A stretch of 64,000 bases of DNA from Rhizobium sp. 11515TR (GCF_002277895.1 NZ_CP022998.1:1159501-1223500), one strand, 5' to 3'. Counted from the first letter of the stretch, positions 18,469 to 28,318 are shown. Numbers and translations: made by a program. Notes: generated by a model not told the origin, from the sequence alone.

Positions 18469-19253
18469 CCACGACCGTCGAACCCATCCTCACTGCCCGC
18501 GGTCTCGTCAAGCGCTACGGACGCGTGACCGCGCTCGACAATGCCGATTTCGATCTCTATCCCGGCGAAATCCTCGCCGTGATCGGCGACAACGGCGCTG
18601 GGAAGTCTTCGCTGATCAAGGCGATTTCCGGTGCGGTCACTCCCGACGAGGGCGAGATCAAGCTGGAAGGAAAGCCCGTCCACTTCCGCTCGCCGATGGA
18701 GGCGCGCGAGGCCGGCATCGAAACGGTCTATCAGAACCTGGCCCTGTCGCCGGCGCTCTCGATCGCCGATAACATGTTCCTCGGCCGCGAAGTGCGCAGG
18801 CCCGGCATTCTCGGATCCGTTTTCCGCATGCTCGACCGGCCGGCCATGGAAAAGCGCGCCCGCGACAAGCTGACCGAACTCGGCCTGATGACGATCCAGA
18901 ACATCAATCAGGCGGTGGAAACGCTTTCCGGCGGCCAGCGCCAGGGTGTCGCCGTCGCCCGTGCCGCCGCCTTCGGTTCCAAGGTCGTCATCATGGACGA
19001 ACCGACGGCCGCACTCGGTGTCAAGGAAAGCCGCAAGGTTCTCGAACTCATCCTCGATGTGCGTGCGCGCGGCTTGCCGATAGTCCTGATCTCGCACAAT
19101 ATGCCGCATGTCTTCGAGGTTGCGGATCGTATTCACATCCATCGCCTTGGACGACGCCTGACCGTCATCAATCCCAAGGATTATTCGATGTCCGATGCTG
19201 TTGCTTTCATGACCGGCGCCAAGGCTCCGCCGGTTGAGAATGTTGCTGCATGA
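18465..19253 (+). CDS. frcA: Fructose-type sugar ABC transporter ATP-binding protein
   Basis: A 262-residue ABC ATPase: Walker A GDNGAGKSSLIK, Q-loop VYQNLALSP, signature LSGGQRQGVAVARA, Walker B VVIMDEPTAALG and H-loop LISHN. It has a single ABC domain, unlike RbsA/AraG with two, so it must act as a homodimer on FrcC. Its ATG overlaps the frcC stop and its stop overlaps the frcK start (both ATGA). Confidence 0.93.
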   Translation: MTTTVEPILTARGLVKRYGRVTALDNADFDLYPGEILAVIGDNGAGKSSLIKAISGAVTPDEGEIKLEGKPVHFRSPMEAREAGIETVYQNLALSPALSIADNMFLGREVRRPGILGSVFRMLDRPAMEKRARDKLTELGLMTIQNINQAVETLSGGQRQGVAVARAAAFGSKVVIMDEPTAALGVKESRKVLELILDVRARGLPIVLISHNMPHVFEVADRIHIHRLGRRLTVINPKDYSMSDAVAFMTGAKAPPVENVAA

Positions 19254-19882
19254 GTGCTTCTCTTGACGATGTTGCCGGCGAGATCATCGCCCGCGCCGGC
19301 AACGCGAAACGCTTCCTGGTCGCGATTGCCGGCCCGCCCGGCGCCGGCAAATCCACCCTGGCCGATAATGTCGCCAAGGCGCTGAAGGCGAGGGGTGAGA
19401 GCGCCGAAGTTCTGCCGATGGATGGCTTCCATATGGACAATGCCGTCCTGATCGAGAAGGGACTTTTGAAGCGGAAGGGCGTGCCTGACAGTTTCGACGT
19501 GCGCGCCTTCCTCGATATCGTCAAGGCCGTGCGTGCCGCCGATCAGGAGGTTCTCGTACCGGTCTTCGACCGTTCGCGGGAGATTGCGATCGCCTCTGCC
19601 CGCATCGTCTCGGCCGATCATCGCTTCATCGTCATCGAGGGAAATTATCTGCTGTTCAGCCAGGGAAAATGGGCGGAGCTGGAAGGCATGTTCGATTATT
19701 CGATCATGCTCGCGCCGCCGATGGAAGTGCTGGAAGAGCGGCTGTGGGCGCGCTGGCGGGGCTACGATCTCGATGAAGAAGCCGCCCGGGCCAAGGTTTA
19801 TGGCAACGATCTGCCGAATGGCCGGCTTATCCTCGAGAACCGCCGCCGGGCGGACGCTACCTTCGATATCGTGCAGGATTGA
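19250..19882 (+). CDS. frcK: FrcK kinase of the frc operon (uridine kinase/pantothenate kinase fold)
   Basis: A 210-residue P-loop kinase with Walker A GPPGAGKSTLADN, the lid/substrate block MDGFHMDN, DSFDVRAF and the phosphoribulokinase/uridine kinase motif VIEGNYLLF. It is last in frcBCAK and overlaps frcA by 4 bases. In Sinorhizobium the frcK product has been proposed to phosphorylate the imported sugar or act in its processing; the exact substrate is not certain. Confidence 0.87.
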   Translation: MSASLDDVAGEIIARAGNAKRFLVAIAGPPGAGKSTLADNVAKALKARGESAEVLPMDGFHMDNAVLIEKGLLKRKGVPDSFDVRAFLDIVKAVRAADQEVLVPVFDRSREIAIASARIVSADHRFIVIEGNYLLFSQGKWAELEGMFDYSIMLAPPMEVLEERLWARWRGYDLDEEAARAKVYGNDLPNGRLILENRRRADATFDIVQD

Positions 19883-20017
19883 GCCTCTCCCTCATCGCTC
19901 GTTCAGCGCTATTCGGTAGTGAAACCAATCAGACGAGGGTGCCAATGTGTGCTGTCAGACTAGTTCGCCATATGGCCGAGCAATCAGACGAGTAGTCGTG
20001 ACGGAGAGTCGAGAACG

Positions 20018-20572
20018 ATGAAGAATGCGATTGACGTGCTGGACGAGTCCGGATTGCGAACTGGTGAGGTGCTTTCTCGATCGGACATTCATCGGCTCGG
20101 AAAGTTGCACAGGGTGGTGCACCTATATTTGTTTGACACAAAAGGTCGACTATTTCTCCAACGTCGCTCGTTGGCGGTCGATCATTTCCCCGGCGCATTG
20201 ACCATTTCCGTATTGGGCCATGTTGATGCGGGGGAGAGCAGCATGGACACGGCCGAAAGAGAGTTGGAAGAAGAACTTGGTCTTTCGCGCGATAGGGTGT
20301 CGACCCGCTTCTTATTCTCGTATCGACGCGACGCAGTATTAAGCGACGAATACATAGATCGACAATTTAACGATGTGTACGCGGCGTGGGGAGATTTCGA
20401 GCTTTCGGATGTGGCAATCGACAATAAAGAAGTGACGGGCGTGAGCCTGATCGAATTTGCCGAGTTTATTGCGATGGCATCGGACTCCAACAGCGCCCTT
20501 GCGGACGTCTATCGGGATGAAGCGAGGGATTTGGTATATTTCCTGCCGAAACGAGTGGCGGCTTTAAAATAA
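20018..20572 (+). CDS. Nudix hydrolase (IPP-isomerase-like branch)
   Basis: A 184-residue Nudix protein. The Nudix box is intact: GESSMDTAERELEEELG, fitting G-x5-E-x7-REUXEE (the leading G is four residues upstream). The N-terminal DVLDESGLRTGEV and HRVVHLYLFDTKGRLFLQRRS match the branch that includes isopentenyl-diphosphate isomerases and YfcD-like hydrolases. GGAGAG precedes the ATG. Its base use is visibly richer in A+T than the frc operon and pyrC on either side, and the usual context lacks it, suggesting recent insertion. The substrate is unknown. Confidence 0.85.
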   Translation: MKNAIDVLDESGLRTGEVLSRSDIHRLGKLHRVVHLYLFDTKGRLFLQRRSLAVDHFPGALTISVLGHVDAGESSMDTAERELEEELGLSRDRVSTRFLFSYRRDAVLSDEYIDRQFNDVYAAWGDFELSDVAIDNKEVTGVSLIEFAEFIAMASDSNSALADVYRDEARDLVYFLPKRVAALK

Positions 20573-20717
20573 TCGAAGAGTGTCATTTAACGGCCGTAGC
20601 GGATTGTTTTGCGATGGTTGATGGTGTTATCGAAGCGCACTGTCAAAAAGCACGATGCCGAAGAGCCTGAATAGGCTTTCGCTCGAGATCGCGCTCACAT
20701 TTCCAGAGGTCGCGCCC

Positions 20718-21758
20718 ATGCAAAAGCTCACCATCCGCCGTCCTGACGACTGGCATCTGCATTTGCGGGATGGAGCCATGCTCGAAGGCGTGATTGCTGA
20801 TACCTCCAGGCATTTCGCCCGCGCCATCATCATGCCCAATCTCGTGCCGCCTGTGGTAACAACGGCGGATGCGACAGCCTATCGCGAGCGCATCCTGAAG
20901 GCATTGCCGGCGGGCGATCGGTTCGAACCGCTGATGACGCTCTATCTCACCGAACACACCAGCCCCGACGACGTCGAAGACGGCAAGAAGAGTGGCCTCA
21001 TCACCGCCGTCAAACTCTATCCGGCGGGTGCGACGACCAATTCGCATGGCGGCGTGCGGGATCTCAACAAGGCAATGCCGGTGCTGGAGCGCATGGCGAA
21101 GATCGGCCTGCCGCTCTGCGTTCATGGCGAGGTGACGACGCCCGAGGTGGATATTTTCGATCGTGAGGCCGTGTTCATCGAAACCGTGCTCGATCCGTTG
21201 CGTCAGCGTCTGCCGGAACTGAAGGTCACGATGGAGCATGTGACAACGTCAGATGGCGTCGACTACATCAAATCGGCAAAGGCAAATCTCGCCGGCTCCA
21301 TCACGACGCATCACCTGATCATCAACCGCAATGCCATCCTCGTCGGCGGTATTCGCCCGCATTATTATTGCCTGCCGGTCGCCAAGCGCGAAAGCCATCG
21401 TCTGGCGCTGCGTGCGGCCGCAACCAGCGGCGACGCCAGGTTCTTCCTCGGCACGGATTCGGCGCCGCATGTCGATCCGCTGAAGGAATGCGCCTGCGGC
21501 TGCGCCGGCATTTATACGTCGATCAACACCATGAGCTGCCTTGCGCATGTCTTCGAGCAGGAAGGTGCATTGGACAGGCTTGAGGCTTTTGCTTCGCTGA
21601 ACGGTCCGGCCTGGTACGGCCTGCCGGTCAACGAAGATAGCATCACGCTCGTACGCCGGCCGCAGGCTCTAACTTTCCCGGCAAAGATCGAAACTGGCGC
21701 CGGTCCGGTCACCGTTTTCGACCCGATGTTCCCTGTGCACTGGGACGTCGAGATTTAA
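20718..21758 (+). CDS. pyrC: Dihydroorotase, class II
   Basis: A 346-residue zinc enzyme that closes carbamoyl-aspartate to dihydroorotate in pyrimidine synthesis. Metal ligands are visible: HLHLRDG near the N-terminus, the carboxylated Lys in [13 protein letters not shown], His in CVHGEV and EHVTT, and Asp in GTDSAPH. The length matches the E. coli PyrC class (about 347). I chose the ATG at 20718, preceded by AGAGGT; upstream in-frame codons add unrelated residues. Confidence 0.95.
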   Translation: MQKLTIRRPDDWHLHLRDGAMLEGVIADTSRHFARAIIMPNLVPPVVTTADATAYRERILKALPAGDRFEPLMTLYLTEHTSPDDVEDGKKSGLITAVKLYPAGATTNSHGGVRDLNKAMPVLERMAKIGLPLCVHGEVTTPEVDIFDREAVFIETVLDPLRQRLPELKVTMEHVTTSDGVDYIKSAKANLAGSITTHHLIINRNAILVGGIRPHYYCLPVAKRESHRLALRAAATSGDARFFLGTDSAPHVDPLKECACGCAGIYTSINTMSCLAHVFEQEGALDRLEAFASLNGPAWYGLPVNEDSITLVRRPQALTFPAKIETGAGPVTVFDPMFPVHWDVEI

Positions 21759-21952
21759 TTTCAGTTTAATCTACATAAGTAAAATAAATATATGAGACTG
21801 TATTGCAGCACTCAATTGGTGTATGCCGCAATTTTGAACGTATATTTTGTTGAAATACATTTTCTTTATTATTTGCCGTAACTAATTTGATACCCTTGAC
21901 GCCCTAGCGTGGCAGCAATCCCCTGCGGTAGAAATCAAACCGTTGAAAGAGC

Positions 21953-23107
21953 ATGATGCTGGTCGATTACAACTCGCTTCTTCTGGCCCTCGGTGTTTCC
22001 GCCTCATGTCTTGCGGTCACCTTGGTCGGAAGCTGGTTTTCGCGCCGGCCCGATACCTTCCTCCTGACGTGTTCTACCGGGCTTGTGCCCATCGTCGGTG
22101 GCATTTTCCTCTATGGCGCCTATGTCGACCACCCCAGGCCGATTTTTGCCATTTTGACGTTCGTCTTATTCTTCCTCGGCTTCGCGACGATCTGGATGGC
22201 CGGTTATCAGTTTCGCACGGGCCGCCTTTCCAAGATCCGCTTTGCCCTTGGTTGCCTGCCGGGCATGACAGCATCGATCGGACCGATGCTCGCCGGCTAT
22301 GACGGGCTGGCATTCATCGCCGATAACCTTGTCATCTGCGTGCTGCTGCTTCTGACGGCGCGGGAATATTGGCTCAGCCGGCTCGAGGCGCCGACGCCGC
22401 TTTATGGCATCACCGCGCTCTACACGCTGACGGCTATTTCCTTTGCCTTATGTGCGGCCGTGCTGATTGCCGATGGCAAGCTCGTGCTCGGTCATGCGCC
22501 GGATAATTGGGCAGAGGATGTCAGCCTCGCCGTATGCATCGCCGGAATGACCGGGATCGGGGCGTTATCGCTTGCTTTGCATCAGTGGCGTCAGGCCGCC
22601 TTTCACCGTCAGGAGGCGATCACCGACTCCCTGACTGGATTGCTCAATCGCCGCGCACTGTTTGATCTCTACGGCCGCCGGTCCTTCGGTGCCTCGATGG
22701 CCGTCATCATCTTCGACATAGATCGCTTCAAAACGATCAACGATCAGCATGGTCATGCCGCCGGCGATCTCGTACTCAAGCTTTTCGCTGAGGAACTTTC
22801 CTTCGGCTTGCGTTCTTCCGATACTGTGGCCCGTCTTGGCGGCGAGGAATTTGCGCTCGTTCTCGACAATGCTCTGCCGGGCCGTGCGGAGCAGGTGGCC
22901 GAGCGGGTGCGCGATGCCTTTGCGGCACGAGTGATTAGCATCGAAGACAAATCTTTCGCCTGCACCGTCAGCGCGGGCGTCGCGACCGGCACGGCCGAAG
23001 GGCTTGGCTTCGACGATGTGCTTCGCGCCGCCGACAAGGCGCTCTACGAGGCGAAGCGAAATGGCCGCAATCGCGTGGAGGTCGCAGCCTATCTGCGGGT
23101 GGTCTAG
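21953..23107 (+). CDS. Membrane diguanylate cyclase (GGDEF domain)
   Basis: A 384-residue protein with about six or seven N-terminal hydrophobic helices (residues 1-205) and a C-terminal GGDEF domain. The active site reads RLGGEEFALVL and an inhibitory I-site RSSD lies five residues before it, so it should make cyclic di-GMP and be product-inhibited. Other marks are DIDRFKTINDQHGH and ALYEAKRNGRN. Two adjacent ATG codons (21953, 21956) can start it. The 194 bases upstream are AT-rich and probably hold its promoter. The sensed signal is unknown. Confidence 0.92.
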   Translation: MMLVDYNSLLLALGVSASCLAVTLVGSWFSRRPDTFLLTCSTGLVPIVGGIFLYGAYVDHPRPIFAILTFVLFFLGFATIWMAGYQFRTGRLSKIRFALGCLPGMTASIGPMLAGYDGLAFIADNLVICVLLLLTAREYWLSRLEAPTPLYGITALYTLTAISFALCAAVLIADGKLVLGHAPDNWAEDVSLAVCIAGMTGIGALSLALHQWRQAAFHRQEAITDSLTGLLNRRALFDLYGRRSFGASMAVIIFDIDRFKTINDQHGHAAGDLVLKLFAEELSFGLRSSDTVARLGGEEFALVLDNALPGRAEQVAERVRDAFAARVISIEDKSFACTVSAGVATGTAEGLGFDDVLRAADKALYEAKRNGRNRVEVAAYLRVV

Positions 23108-23146
23108 CCCGACGTTTGGCTGGATGTCCAACTAATTCCCCAACTT

Positions 23147-23626
23147 TCAGAACAGGGCCTTCACGAAGGCGCATGCGGTAAGAAGCGATGCGACTGTGCG
23201 CACATGGTTCCACTGCATCCAATCGCTGAGAAAGGTCACCCACAGCTGTGCTGCTTCTGCTGTATGGCCATCGACCTTGTCGAGCGCGTCATTCAGCGGA
23301 ACGTTGAACACGATGGTCGAGAGGAAGCTGGCGACGATATAGAGCGCAGCTCCCGCCAGCATCATCACGCTGACGCTGCCCCGCCAATAGATGATGGCCA
23401 TGGCGGCGATGAAGACCGACAGCGCTGCCGTCAGCAGGAACAGCACGATGAAGGGCGAGCGCACGATCGTCGTGTTGATCGATTGCATGGCGGCGATCCC
23501 CTGATCGACGGGGAGGCGGGCGAAGGCCTGCATGATGAAGGTCGAAAAAGCGAAGTAGACGCCGGCGAGAAGCCCGCTGCAGAGCGCTGCGATGACGAGG
23601 GCGATATTCGTGATCGGAAAGGTCAT
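23147..23626 (-). CDS. DUF1772 (anthrone-oxygenase-like) membrane protein
   Basis: A 159-residue membrane protein with four hydrophobic helices (ITNIALVIAALCSGLLAGVY; FIVLFLLTAALSVFIAAMAI; VMMLAGAALYIVASFLSTIV; a C-terminal segment) and the FNVPLNDALD and WVTFLSDWMQWNHVRT motifs of DUF1772. Its ATG overlaps the stop of the shortened NmrA-like ORF by 4 bases, so translation is coupled to that remnant. It is divergent from a tetR gene that probably controls both. The biochemical role is unknown. Confidence 0.8.
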   Translation of the reverse strand: MTFPITNIALVIAALCSGLLAGVYFAFSTFIMQAFARLPVDQGIAAMQSINTTIVRSPFIVLFLLTAALSVFIAAMAIIYWRGSVSVMMLAGAALYIVASFLSTIVFNVPLNDALDKVDGHTAEAAQLWVTFLSDWMQWNHVRTVASLLTACAFVKALF

Positions 23627-23793
23627 GACTGGGCACTCCAGATGCCGGTTGCGGCGGTTTGTCGGACGTAAGCTGAAAAGTCTTTGGCTTGTCCGCCGAG
23701 GATTTGGCTGACGCCGTTCATGACAGGCGAGCCGCGCAAGCCCTCTGCCGATGTTCCCAATCCACCGATGATGGCAATTGTCCAGGTCTGCAT
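23623..23793 (-). pseudogene. NmrA-family NAD(P)-binding oxidoreductase reduced by an internal deletion
   Basis: The 56-codon ORF starts with WTIAIIGGLG, a Rossmann glycine motif, and then jumps to VMNGVSQILGGQAKDFSAYV and RQTAATGIW. The latter resembles the C-terminal end of NmrA-like quinone oxidoreductases (V-x-D/N-G-V-x-x-x-LGR-x-x-x-D-F-x-x-Y near the end). The middle of about 200 residues is missing. The frame, the ribosome site (GGAGGAG) and the coupling to the next gene are kept, so the deletion was in frame. No enzyme activity is expected. Confidence 0.6.
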
Positions 23794-23812
23794 TTCGAGC
23801 TCCTCCAGCGCA

Positions 23813-23856
23813 AAATGTGATAAATTCTCTCATTTGCGAAATGTGATAAACTCTCT
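23813..23856. promoter_or_regulatory. Tandem 18-base direct repeats, candidate TetR operator
   Basis: AAATGTGATAAATTCTCT (23813) and AAATGTGATAAACTCTCT (23839) differ at one base and are 26 bases apart. They lie in the divergent gap between the NmrA/DUF1772 operon and tetR, just where promoters of both must be. Binding by the adjacent TetR protein is inferred. Confidence 0.55.
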
Positions 23857-23892
23857 TATATTGCTTGTCAACGGACACAGGCAGGGAATGGC

Positions 23893-24543
23893 ATGACGCA
23901 GAAGCCGACCGCGAGGCGCAGGCGCAGCAAGGACGAGGCGGGCACACCGCGACGCATACCCAGCCAGCAGCGCGGCCGCGAACGCGTCGACTTGATCCTT
24001 TCGGTAGCATCCGATCTGATTGCCAGGAACGGCAGCGACGCGCTGCGCATGGGCGAGATCGTCGAAAAAGCGGGCGTTTCCTTCGGTTCGCTCTACCAAT
24101 ATTTTCCCGACAAGACGGCGATCATCCGCGTGCTCGCGGAGCGTTTCAACGAGCAGGGCCGGCAATGCGTCGAGGACGAGCTGGCGGCGATCAAGAGCCG
24201 CGACCAGCTCCAGTCGGCCCTTGGCCGCATCGTCGACGGCTACTACGCCATGTTTCTGGAGGAGCCCGTCATGCGCGACATCTGGCACGCCACCCATGCC
24301 GACAAACTGCTGCAGCAGATCGATGCCGAGGATATGGAGTGGCATTCGCAGGCATTTCTGACTGTCCTCAAACGCCTTTGGCCGGAACATGACCAGGCTG
24401 AATTGGCCAGAACAGCCCGATTGACCATGCAGCTGGTCGCCGCTGCCGTCCGCTACGCGATCTCGATCGAAAGGGAGGAGGGCGATAAGGTTATGGCGCT
24501 GTTCAAGGCCATGTTGCCTGCCGACCTCGGGCTCGTGCCGTAG
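23893..24543 (+). CDS. TetR/AcrR-family transcriptional regulator
   Basis: A 216-residue regulator. A basic N-terminal tail is followed by the TetR HTH (RVDLILSVASDLIARNGSDA, then RMGEIVEKAGVSFGSLYQYF). CAGGGAA precedes the ATG. It is divergent from the NmrA-remnant/DUF1772 operon across 99 bases carrying two near-identical repeats, so local autoregulation and control of that operon are likely. The ligand is unknown. Confidence 0.88.
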   Translation: MTQKPTARRRRSKDEAGTPRRIPSQQRGRERVDLILSVASDLIARNGSDALRMGEIVEKAGVSFGSLYQYFPDKTAIIRVLAERFNEQGRQCVEDELAAIKSRDQLQSALGRIVDGYYAMFLEEPVMRDIWHATHADKLLQQIDAEDMEWHSQAFLTVLKRLWPEHDQAELARTARLTMQLVAAAVRYAISIEREEGDKVMALFKAMLPADLGLVP

Positions 24544-24669
24544 TCTGCTGAGAGCCGCCCTTGCTCTGCAGCCGCGGCTATGCCTGCAAAACCTTCTATA
24601 CGTCTGGAAACTCGAGCCGCTTGCTGCTATTGCCGCTGGAACATTAGCGCTCGCGAAGGAGGCCCCTGC

Positions 24670-25368
24670 ATGACCCAGATGATATTTACCGATCGCACTG
24701 TCATGGCTGAGCTGATGGCCAGGATGCTTTGGGAAATCAAGGCGGTCCACTTCAATGCCGACAAGCCCTACAAGTTCGCGTCTGGCATGGCGAGCCCGGT
24801 CTATATCGATTGCCGCAAGCTGATTTCCTATCCGCGCATCCGCTCGACGGTCATGGACTTCGCCGCAAGCCTCATCGTTCGCAATGTCGGCTTCGAGCAG
24901 TTCGATTGCGTCGCCGGCGGCGAGACGGCGGGCATCCCCTTCGCCGCCTTCCTGGCCGAGCGCCTGAACCTGCCGATGATCTATGTACGCAAGCAGCCGA
25001 AGGGCCATGGCCGCAACGCCCAGATCGAAGGCGACATGAAGGACGGCGCCCGCGTGCTCGTCATCGAGGATCTGACGACGGCCGGCGGCAGCATGTTCAC
25101 CTTCATCGACGCGATCCGCGCAGCCGGCGGTATCGTCGATCATGGCATGGCGCTGTTCTATTACGGCATCTTCCCCGAGGCGGTCGAACGCTTTGCCAAC
25201 CGGAAAGTCAGCCTGCAATACATCACGACCTGGCGCGAAGTGCTCGCCGTCGCCAAGGAGCAGAAGCTGTTCGACGACAAGACGCTGGAAGAAGTCGAGG
25301 CCTTTCTCAATGCGCCGCTCGCCTGGTCCGGTTGGAATGGCGGCATTTCGGAGCTGCCGACAAACTGA
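24670..25368 (+). CDS. pyrE: Orotate phosphoribosyltransferase
   Basis: A 232-residue enzyme that joins orotate and PRPP to give OMP in pyrimidine synthesis. The PRPP-binding motif appears as [14 protein letters not shown], and the catalytic loop Lys/His region is [17 protein letters not shown]. The start at 24670 has GAAGGAGG upstream; longer in-frame starts lack family resemblance. It is 77 bases before frk on the same strand. Confidence 0.94.
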   Translation: MTQMIFTDRTVMAELMARMLWEIKAVHFNADKPYKFASGMASPVYIDCRKLISYPRIRSTVMDFAASLIVRNVGFEQFDCVAGGETAGIPFAAFLAERLNLPMIYVRKQPKGHGRNAQIEGDMKDGARVLVIEDLTTAGGSMFTFIDAIRAAGGIVDHGMALFYYGIFPEAVERFANRKVSLQYITTWREVLAVAKEQKLFDDKTLEEVEAFLNAPLAWSGWNGGISELPTN

Positions 25369-25445
25369 CGCTTTGCTTTTGCATTGAATCTATCTAATCG
25401 ATTTATGTAACTGGATAAGACAGACGCGCTCTTTGGGAGGCCGGA

Positions 25446-26372
25446 ATGATATTGTGCTGTGGCGAAGCTTTGATCGACATGCTGCCGCGGGATACGACGC
25501 TGGGTGAGAAGGGCTTCGCCCCTTACGCCGGCGGCGCGATCTTCAACACTGCGATCGCGCTTGGGCGCCTCGGCATTCCCACAGGCTTCTTCACCGGCAT
25601 TGCCGATGACATGATGGGCGAAATCCTGCGCGATACGCTGTCGGTCTCCAAGGTCGATTTCAGCTATTGCGCGATTACTCCGCGTCCGAGCACGATTGCC
25701 TTCGTCAAGCTCGTCAATGGTCAGGCGACCTATGCCTTCTACGATGAAGGCACGGCCGGCCGCATGATCACTGAAGCCGATCTCCCGACGCTCGGCAACG
25801 ATTGCGAAGCACTGCATTTCGGTGCGATCAGCCTTATCCCCGATCCCTGCGGCGCAACCTACGAGGCGCTGATGAAGCGCGAGCATCAGAGCCGCGTCAT
25901 CTCGCTCGACCCGAACATCCGCCCGGGCTTCATCAAGGACAAGGCAGCTCATATGGGCCGCATCAGCCGGATGGCCGCCATGTCCGATATTCTCAAATTC
26001 TCCGATGAGGATCTGGAATGGTTCGGCATATCTGGCAATCACGACGAACTCGCCAACCATTGGCTGAGCCAGGGCGCCAAGCTCGTCGTCATCACCAAGG
26101 GTGCGGAAGGCGCAACCGGCTATACCAAGTCGCTGAAGGTTTCGGTGCCGAGTGAACGCGTCACCGTTGTTGATACGGTCGGCGCGGGCGATACCTTCGA
26201 TGCTGGCATTCTGGCATCGTTGAAGATGAACAACCTGCTGACCAAGGCGCAGGTGGCATCGCTGAACGAGAAGGCGTTGCAGGATGCGCTGGGTCTGGGC
26301 GCCAAGGCTGCGGCGGTCACGGTGTCGCGCGCGGGTGCAAATCCGCCCTGGGCAAGTGAGATCGGTCTTTGA
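25446..26372 (+). CDS. frk: Fructokinase (PfkB family)
   Basis: A 308-residue sugar kinase. The N-terminal PfkB signature (GGAIFNTAIALGRLG) and the C-terminal signature DTVGAGDTFDAG with the catalytic Asp are both present. GGGAGG precedes the ATG. A fructokinase next to pgi is known in Rhizobium leguminosarum: Frk makes fructose-6-phosphate, which Pgi (on the opposite strand downstream) interconverts with glucose-6-phosphate. Fructose specificity is inferred from this context. Confidence 0.88.
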   Translation: MILCCGEALIDMLPRDTTLGEKGFAPYAGGAIFNTAIALGRLGIPTGFFTGIADDMMGEILRDTLSVSKVDFSYCAITPRPSTIAFVKLVNGQATYAFYDEGTAGRMITEADLPTLGNDCEALHFGAISLIPDPCGATYEALMKREHQSRVISLDPNIRPGFIKDKAAHMGRISRMAAMSDILKFSDEDLEWFGISGNHDELANHWLSQGAKLVVITKGAEGATGYTKSLKVSVPSERVTVVDTVGAGDTFDAGILASLKMNNLLTKAQVASLNEKALQDALGLGAKAAAVTVSRAGANPPWASEIGL

Positions 26373-26375
26373 TCC

Positions 26376-26511
26376 AACCCTCCCATTGAGGGGGAGGGTC
26401 GGCACATAGTGCCGGGGTGGGGTGATCCTTTAAATCACTAACGCGGAGAGCCTAGTCACCCCCACCGGCCGCTTTGCGGCGAACCTCCCCCCTCAAGGGG
26501 GAGGTGGATGA
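26376..26511. repeat. Palindromic intergenic repeat between frk and pgi
   Basis: CCCTCCCATTGAGGGGGAGGG at the left and CCTCCCCCCTCAAGGGGGAGG at the right enclose a middle with CACCCCCACCGGCCGC-type blocks. These form strong hairpins. The element separates two convergent genes and resembles the mosaic repeats of rhizobial genomes. A role in transcript ending or stability is possible. Confidence 0.6.
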
Positions 26512-26517
26512 ACGCTT

Positions 26518-28143
26518 TTACTTCGCCCGGCTTGCGAGCGCAGCCACCAGCCCTTGCGTCGAAGAGTCGTGGCCGGCAGCGCTTTCCTTGCCTTCGATGA
26601 CGGGCAGCAGGCCCGTTGCCAGTTCCTTGCCGAGCTCGACGCCCCACTGGTCGAAGGAGTTGATGCGGAAGAGCACGCCCTCGACGAAGACGCGATGTTC
26701 GTAGAGCGCGATCAGGCGGCCGAGCGCAAAGGGAGTCAGCTTGTCGTAGACGAAGGTGATCGACGGGCGATTGCCGGTGAAGACGCGGTGCGGCGCGATG
26801 AAATCAGCCTTCTTGTCGTCCATGCCCTTGGAGGTGAGCTGAGCCTTCGCTTCCTCGAAGGTGCGGCCCTTCATCAGTGCTTCCGACTGCGCCAGGCAGT
26901 TGGCCATCAGCAGGTCGTGCTGGTGACGCAGCTCCGGTTCGAAGCCGTTGGCGGCGATCATGAATTCGGCCGGGATGATGCTCGTACCCTGATGGATGAG
27001 CTGATAGAAGGCGTGCTGGCCGTTGGTGCCGGGTTCGCCCCAGACGACCGGGCCGGAATTGCCTTCGACCGGCGTGCCGTCGATGGTGACGCCCTTGCCG
27101 TTCGATTCCATGTCGAGCTGCTGCAGGTAAGCCGGGAAGCGCGAGAGGCGCTGGTCATAGGGCAGGATCGCGCGCGTGGGATAGCCGAGCACGTTGCGGT
27201 GATAGAAGCCGATCAGGCCAAGCAGCATCGGCAGGTTTTCCTTGAAGGGCGCCTGGCGGAAATGATTGTCCATGGCATGCGCGCCATCGAGGAACTTGCC
27301 GAAGTTTTCCGGGCCGATCGCGATCATCAGCGGCAGGCCGATAGCAGACCAGATCGAGTAGCGGCCGCCGACCCAATCCCAGAAGCCGAAGACGCGCTCG
27401 CTGTCGATGCCGAAGGCGGCGACCTTGTCGAGCGCCGTCGAAACGGCCGCGAAGTGATGCTGCACGGCAGCTTCGCCGAGCGCATCGGCGATGAACTTGC
27501 GCGCCGTCTGGGCATTGGTCATCGTCTCGATCGTCGTGAAGGTCTTCGAAGCGACGATGAAGAGCGTCGTTTCCGGCTTAACGAGCTTCAGGATATCGGC
27601 GATATGGGCGCCGTCGATATTGGAGATGAAGTGCGACCGCGGCCCGTCGTGGTAGGGGGCGAGCGCCAGCGTTGCCATGACCGGTCCGAGATCGGAGCCG
27701 CCGATGCCGATGTTGATGACATCGGTGATCGCCTTGCCCGTCGAGCCCTTCAATGCGCCCGAGCGGATGCCGTCGGCAAACTTGCCCATGGCGGCCAGAA
27801 CCGCATTGACGTCAGGCATGACGTCCTTGCCGTCGACCAGCACCGGCTTGTTCGAGCGGTTGCGCAGCGCGGTGTGCAGGACGGCGCGGTTTTCGGTGAA
27901 GTTGATGGCGACACCGGAGAACATTTCCTCGCGCTTGGCGGCAACGCCGCCCTCGGCTGCGAGCTTCTCGAGCAGGGCAAGGATATCGTCGTTAACAGCC
28001 GTCTTGGAGTAATCCATCAGCAGGTCGTCGAACGAGGCGCTGAAGCGGGAAAAGCGTTTCGGATCGGCGGCGAAAGCGGCGCGAATATCCGTAGCCTTCG
28101 TTGCCGATGCGGTGCTCTTCAGTTGATCGACGAGGGCGTTCAT
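26518..28143 (-). CDS. pgi: Glucose-6-phosphate isomerase
   Basis: A 541-residue enzyme that interconverts glucose-6-phosphate and fructose-6-phosphate. Family signatures are present: [15 protein letters not shown], the pattern [19 protein letters not shown], and the catalytic Glu/His/Lys regions ([24 protein letters not shown] near the C-terminus). The ATG at 28143 has GGAGCC upstream. It converges on frk, completing fructose entry into central metabolism. Confidence 0.96.
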   Translation of the reverse strand: MNALVDQLKSTASATKATDIRAAFAADPKRFSRFSASFDDLLMDYSKTAVNDDILALLEKLAAEGGVAAKREEMFSGVAINFTENRAVLHTALRNRSNKPVLVDGKDVMPDVNAVLAAMGKFADGIRSGALKGSTGKAITDVINIGIGGSDLGPVMATLALAPYHDGPRSHFISNIDGAHIADILKLVKPETTLFIVASKTFTTIETMTNAQTARKFIADALGEAAVQHHFAAVSTALDKVAAFGIDSERVFGFWDWVGGRYSIWSAIGLPLMIAIGPENFGKFLDGAHAMDNHFRQAPFKENLPMLLGLIGFYHRNVLGYPTRAILPYDQRLSRFPAYLQQLDMESNGKGVTIDGTPVEGNSGPVVWGEPGTNGQHAFYQLIHQGTSIIPAEFMIAANGFEPELRHQHDLLMANCLAQSEALMKGRTFEEAKAQLTSKGMDDKKADFIAPHRVFTGNRPSITFVYDKLTPFALGRLIALYEHRVFVEGVLFRINSFDQWGVELGKELATGLLPVIEGKESAAGHDSSTQGLVAALASRAK

Positions 28144-28260
28144 GGGAGGCTCCTTGCGGTTCGCGCTACTGGCCTTCAAAACCGGGCCAAGCGCTTTGAG
28201 TTTGGTCGCGAAAACTATTCCCTATGTAGGGCGTAAATCAAGTTCACCTATCGCCCAAAA

Positions 28261-28298
28261 CGAAAAAAGCCGCTCGCGAAACAAGCACGAGCGGCTTC
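28261..28298 (-). terminator. Rho-independent terminator of fadD
   Basis: On the minus strand AAGCCGCTCG/CGAGCGGCTT, a perfect 10-bp stem with an 11-base loop, is followed by a T run. It begins about 21 bases after the fadD stop codon. Confidence 0.88.
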
Positions 28299-28318
28299 CT
28301 GAATGACACGGAATTATG

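Noticed and set aside
26554..28236. Plus-strand ORF of 560 codons opposite pgi
   Set aside because: Arg/Ala/Asp-rich translation without motifs; pgi on the other strand is certain.
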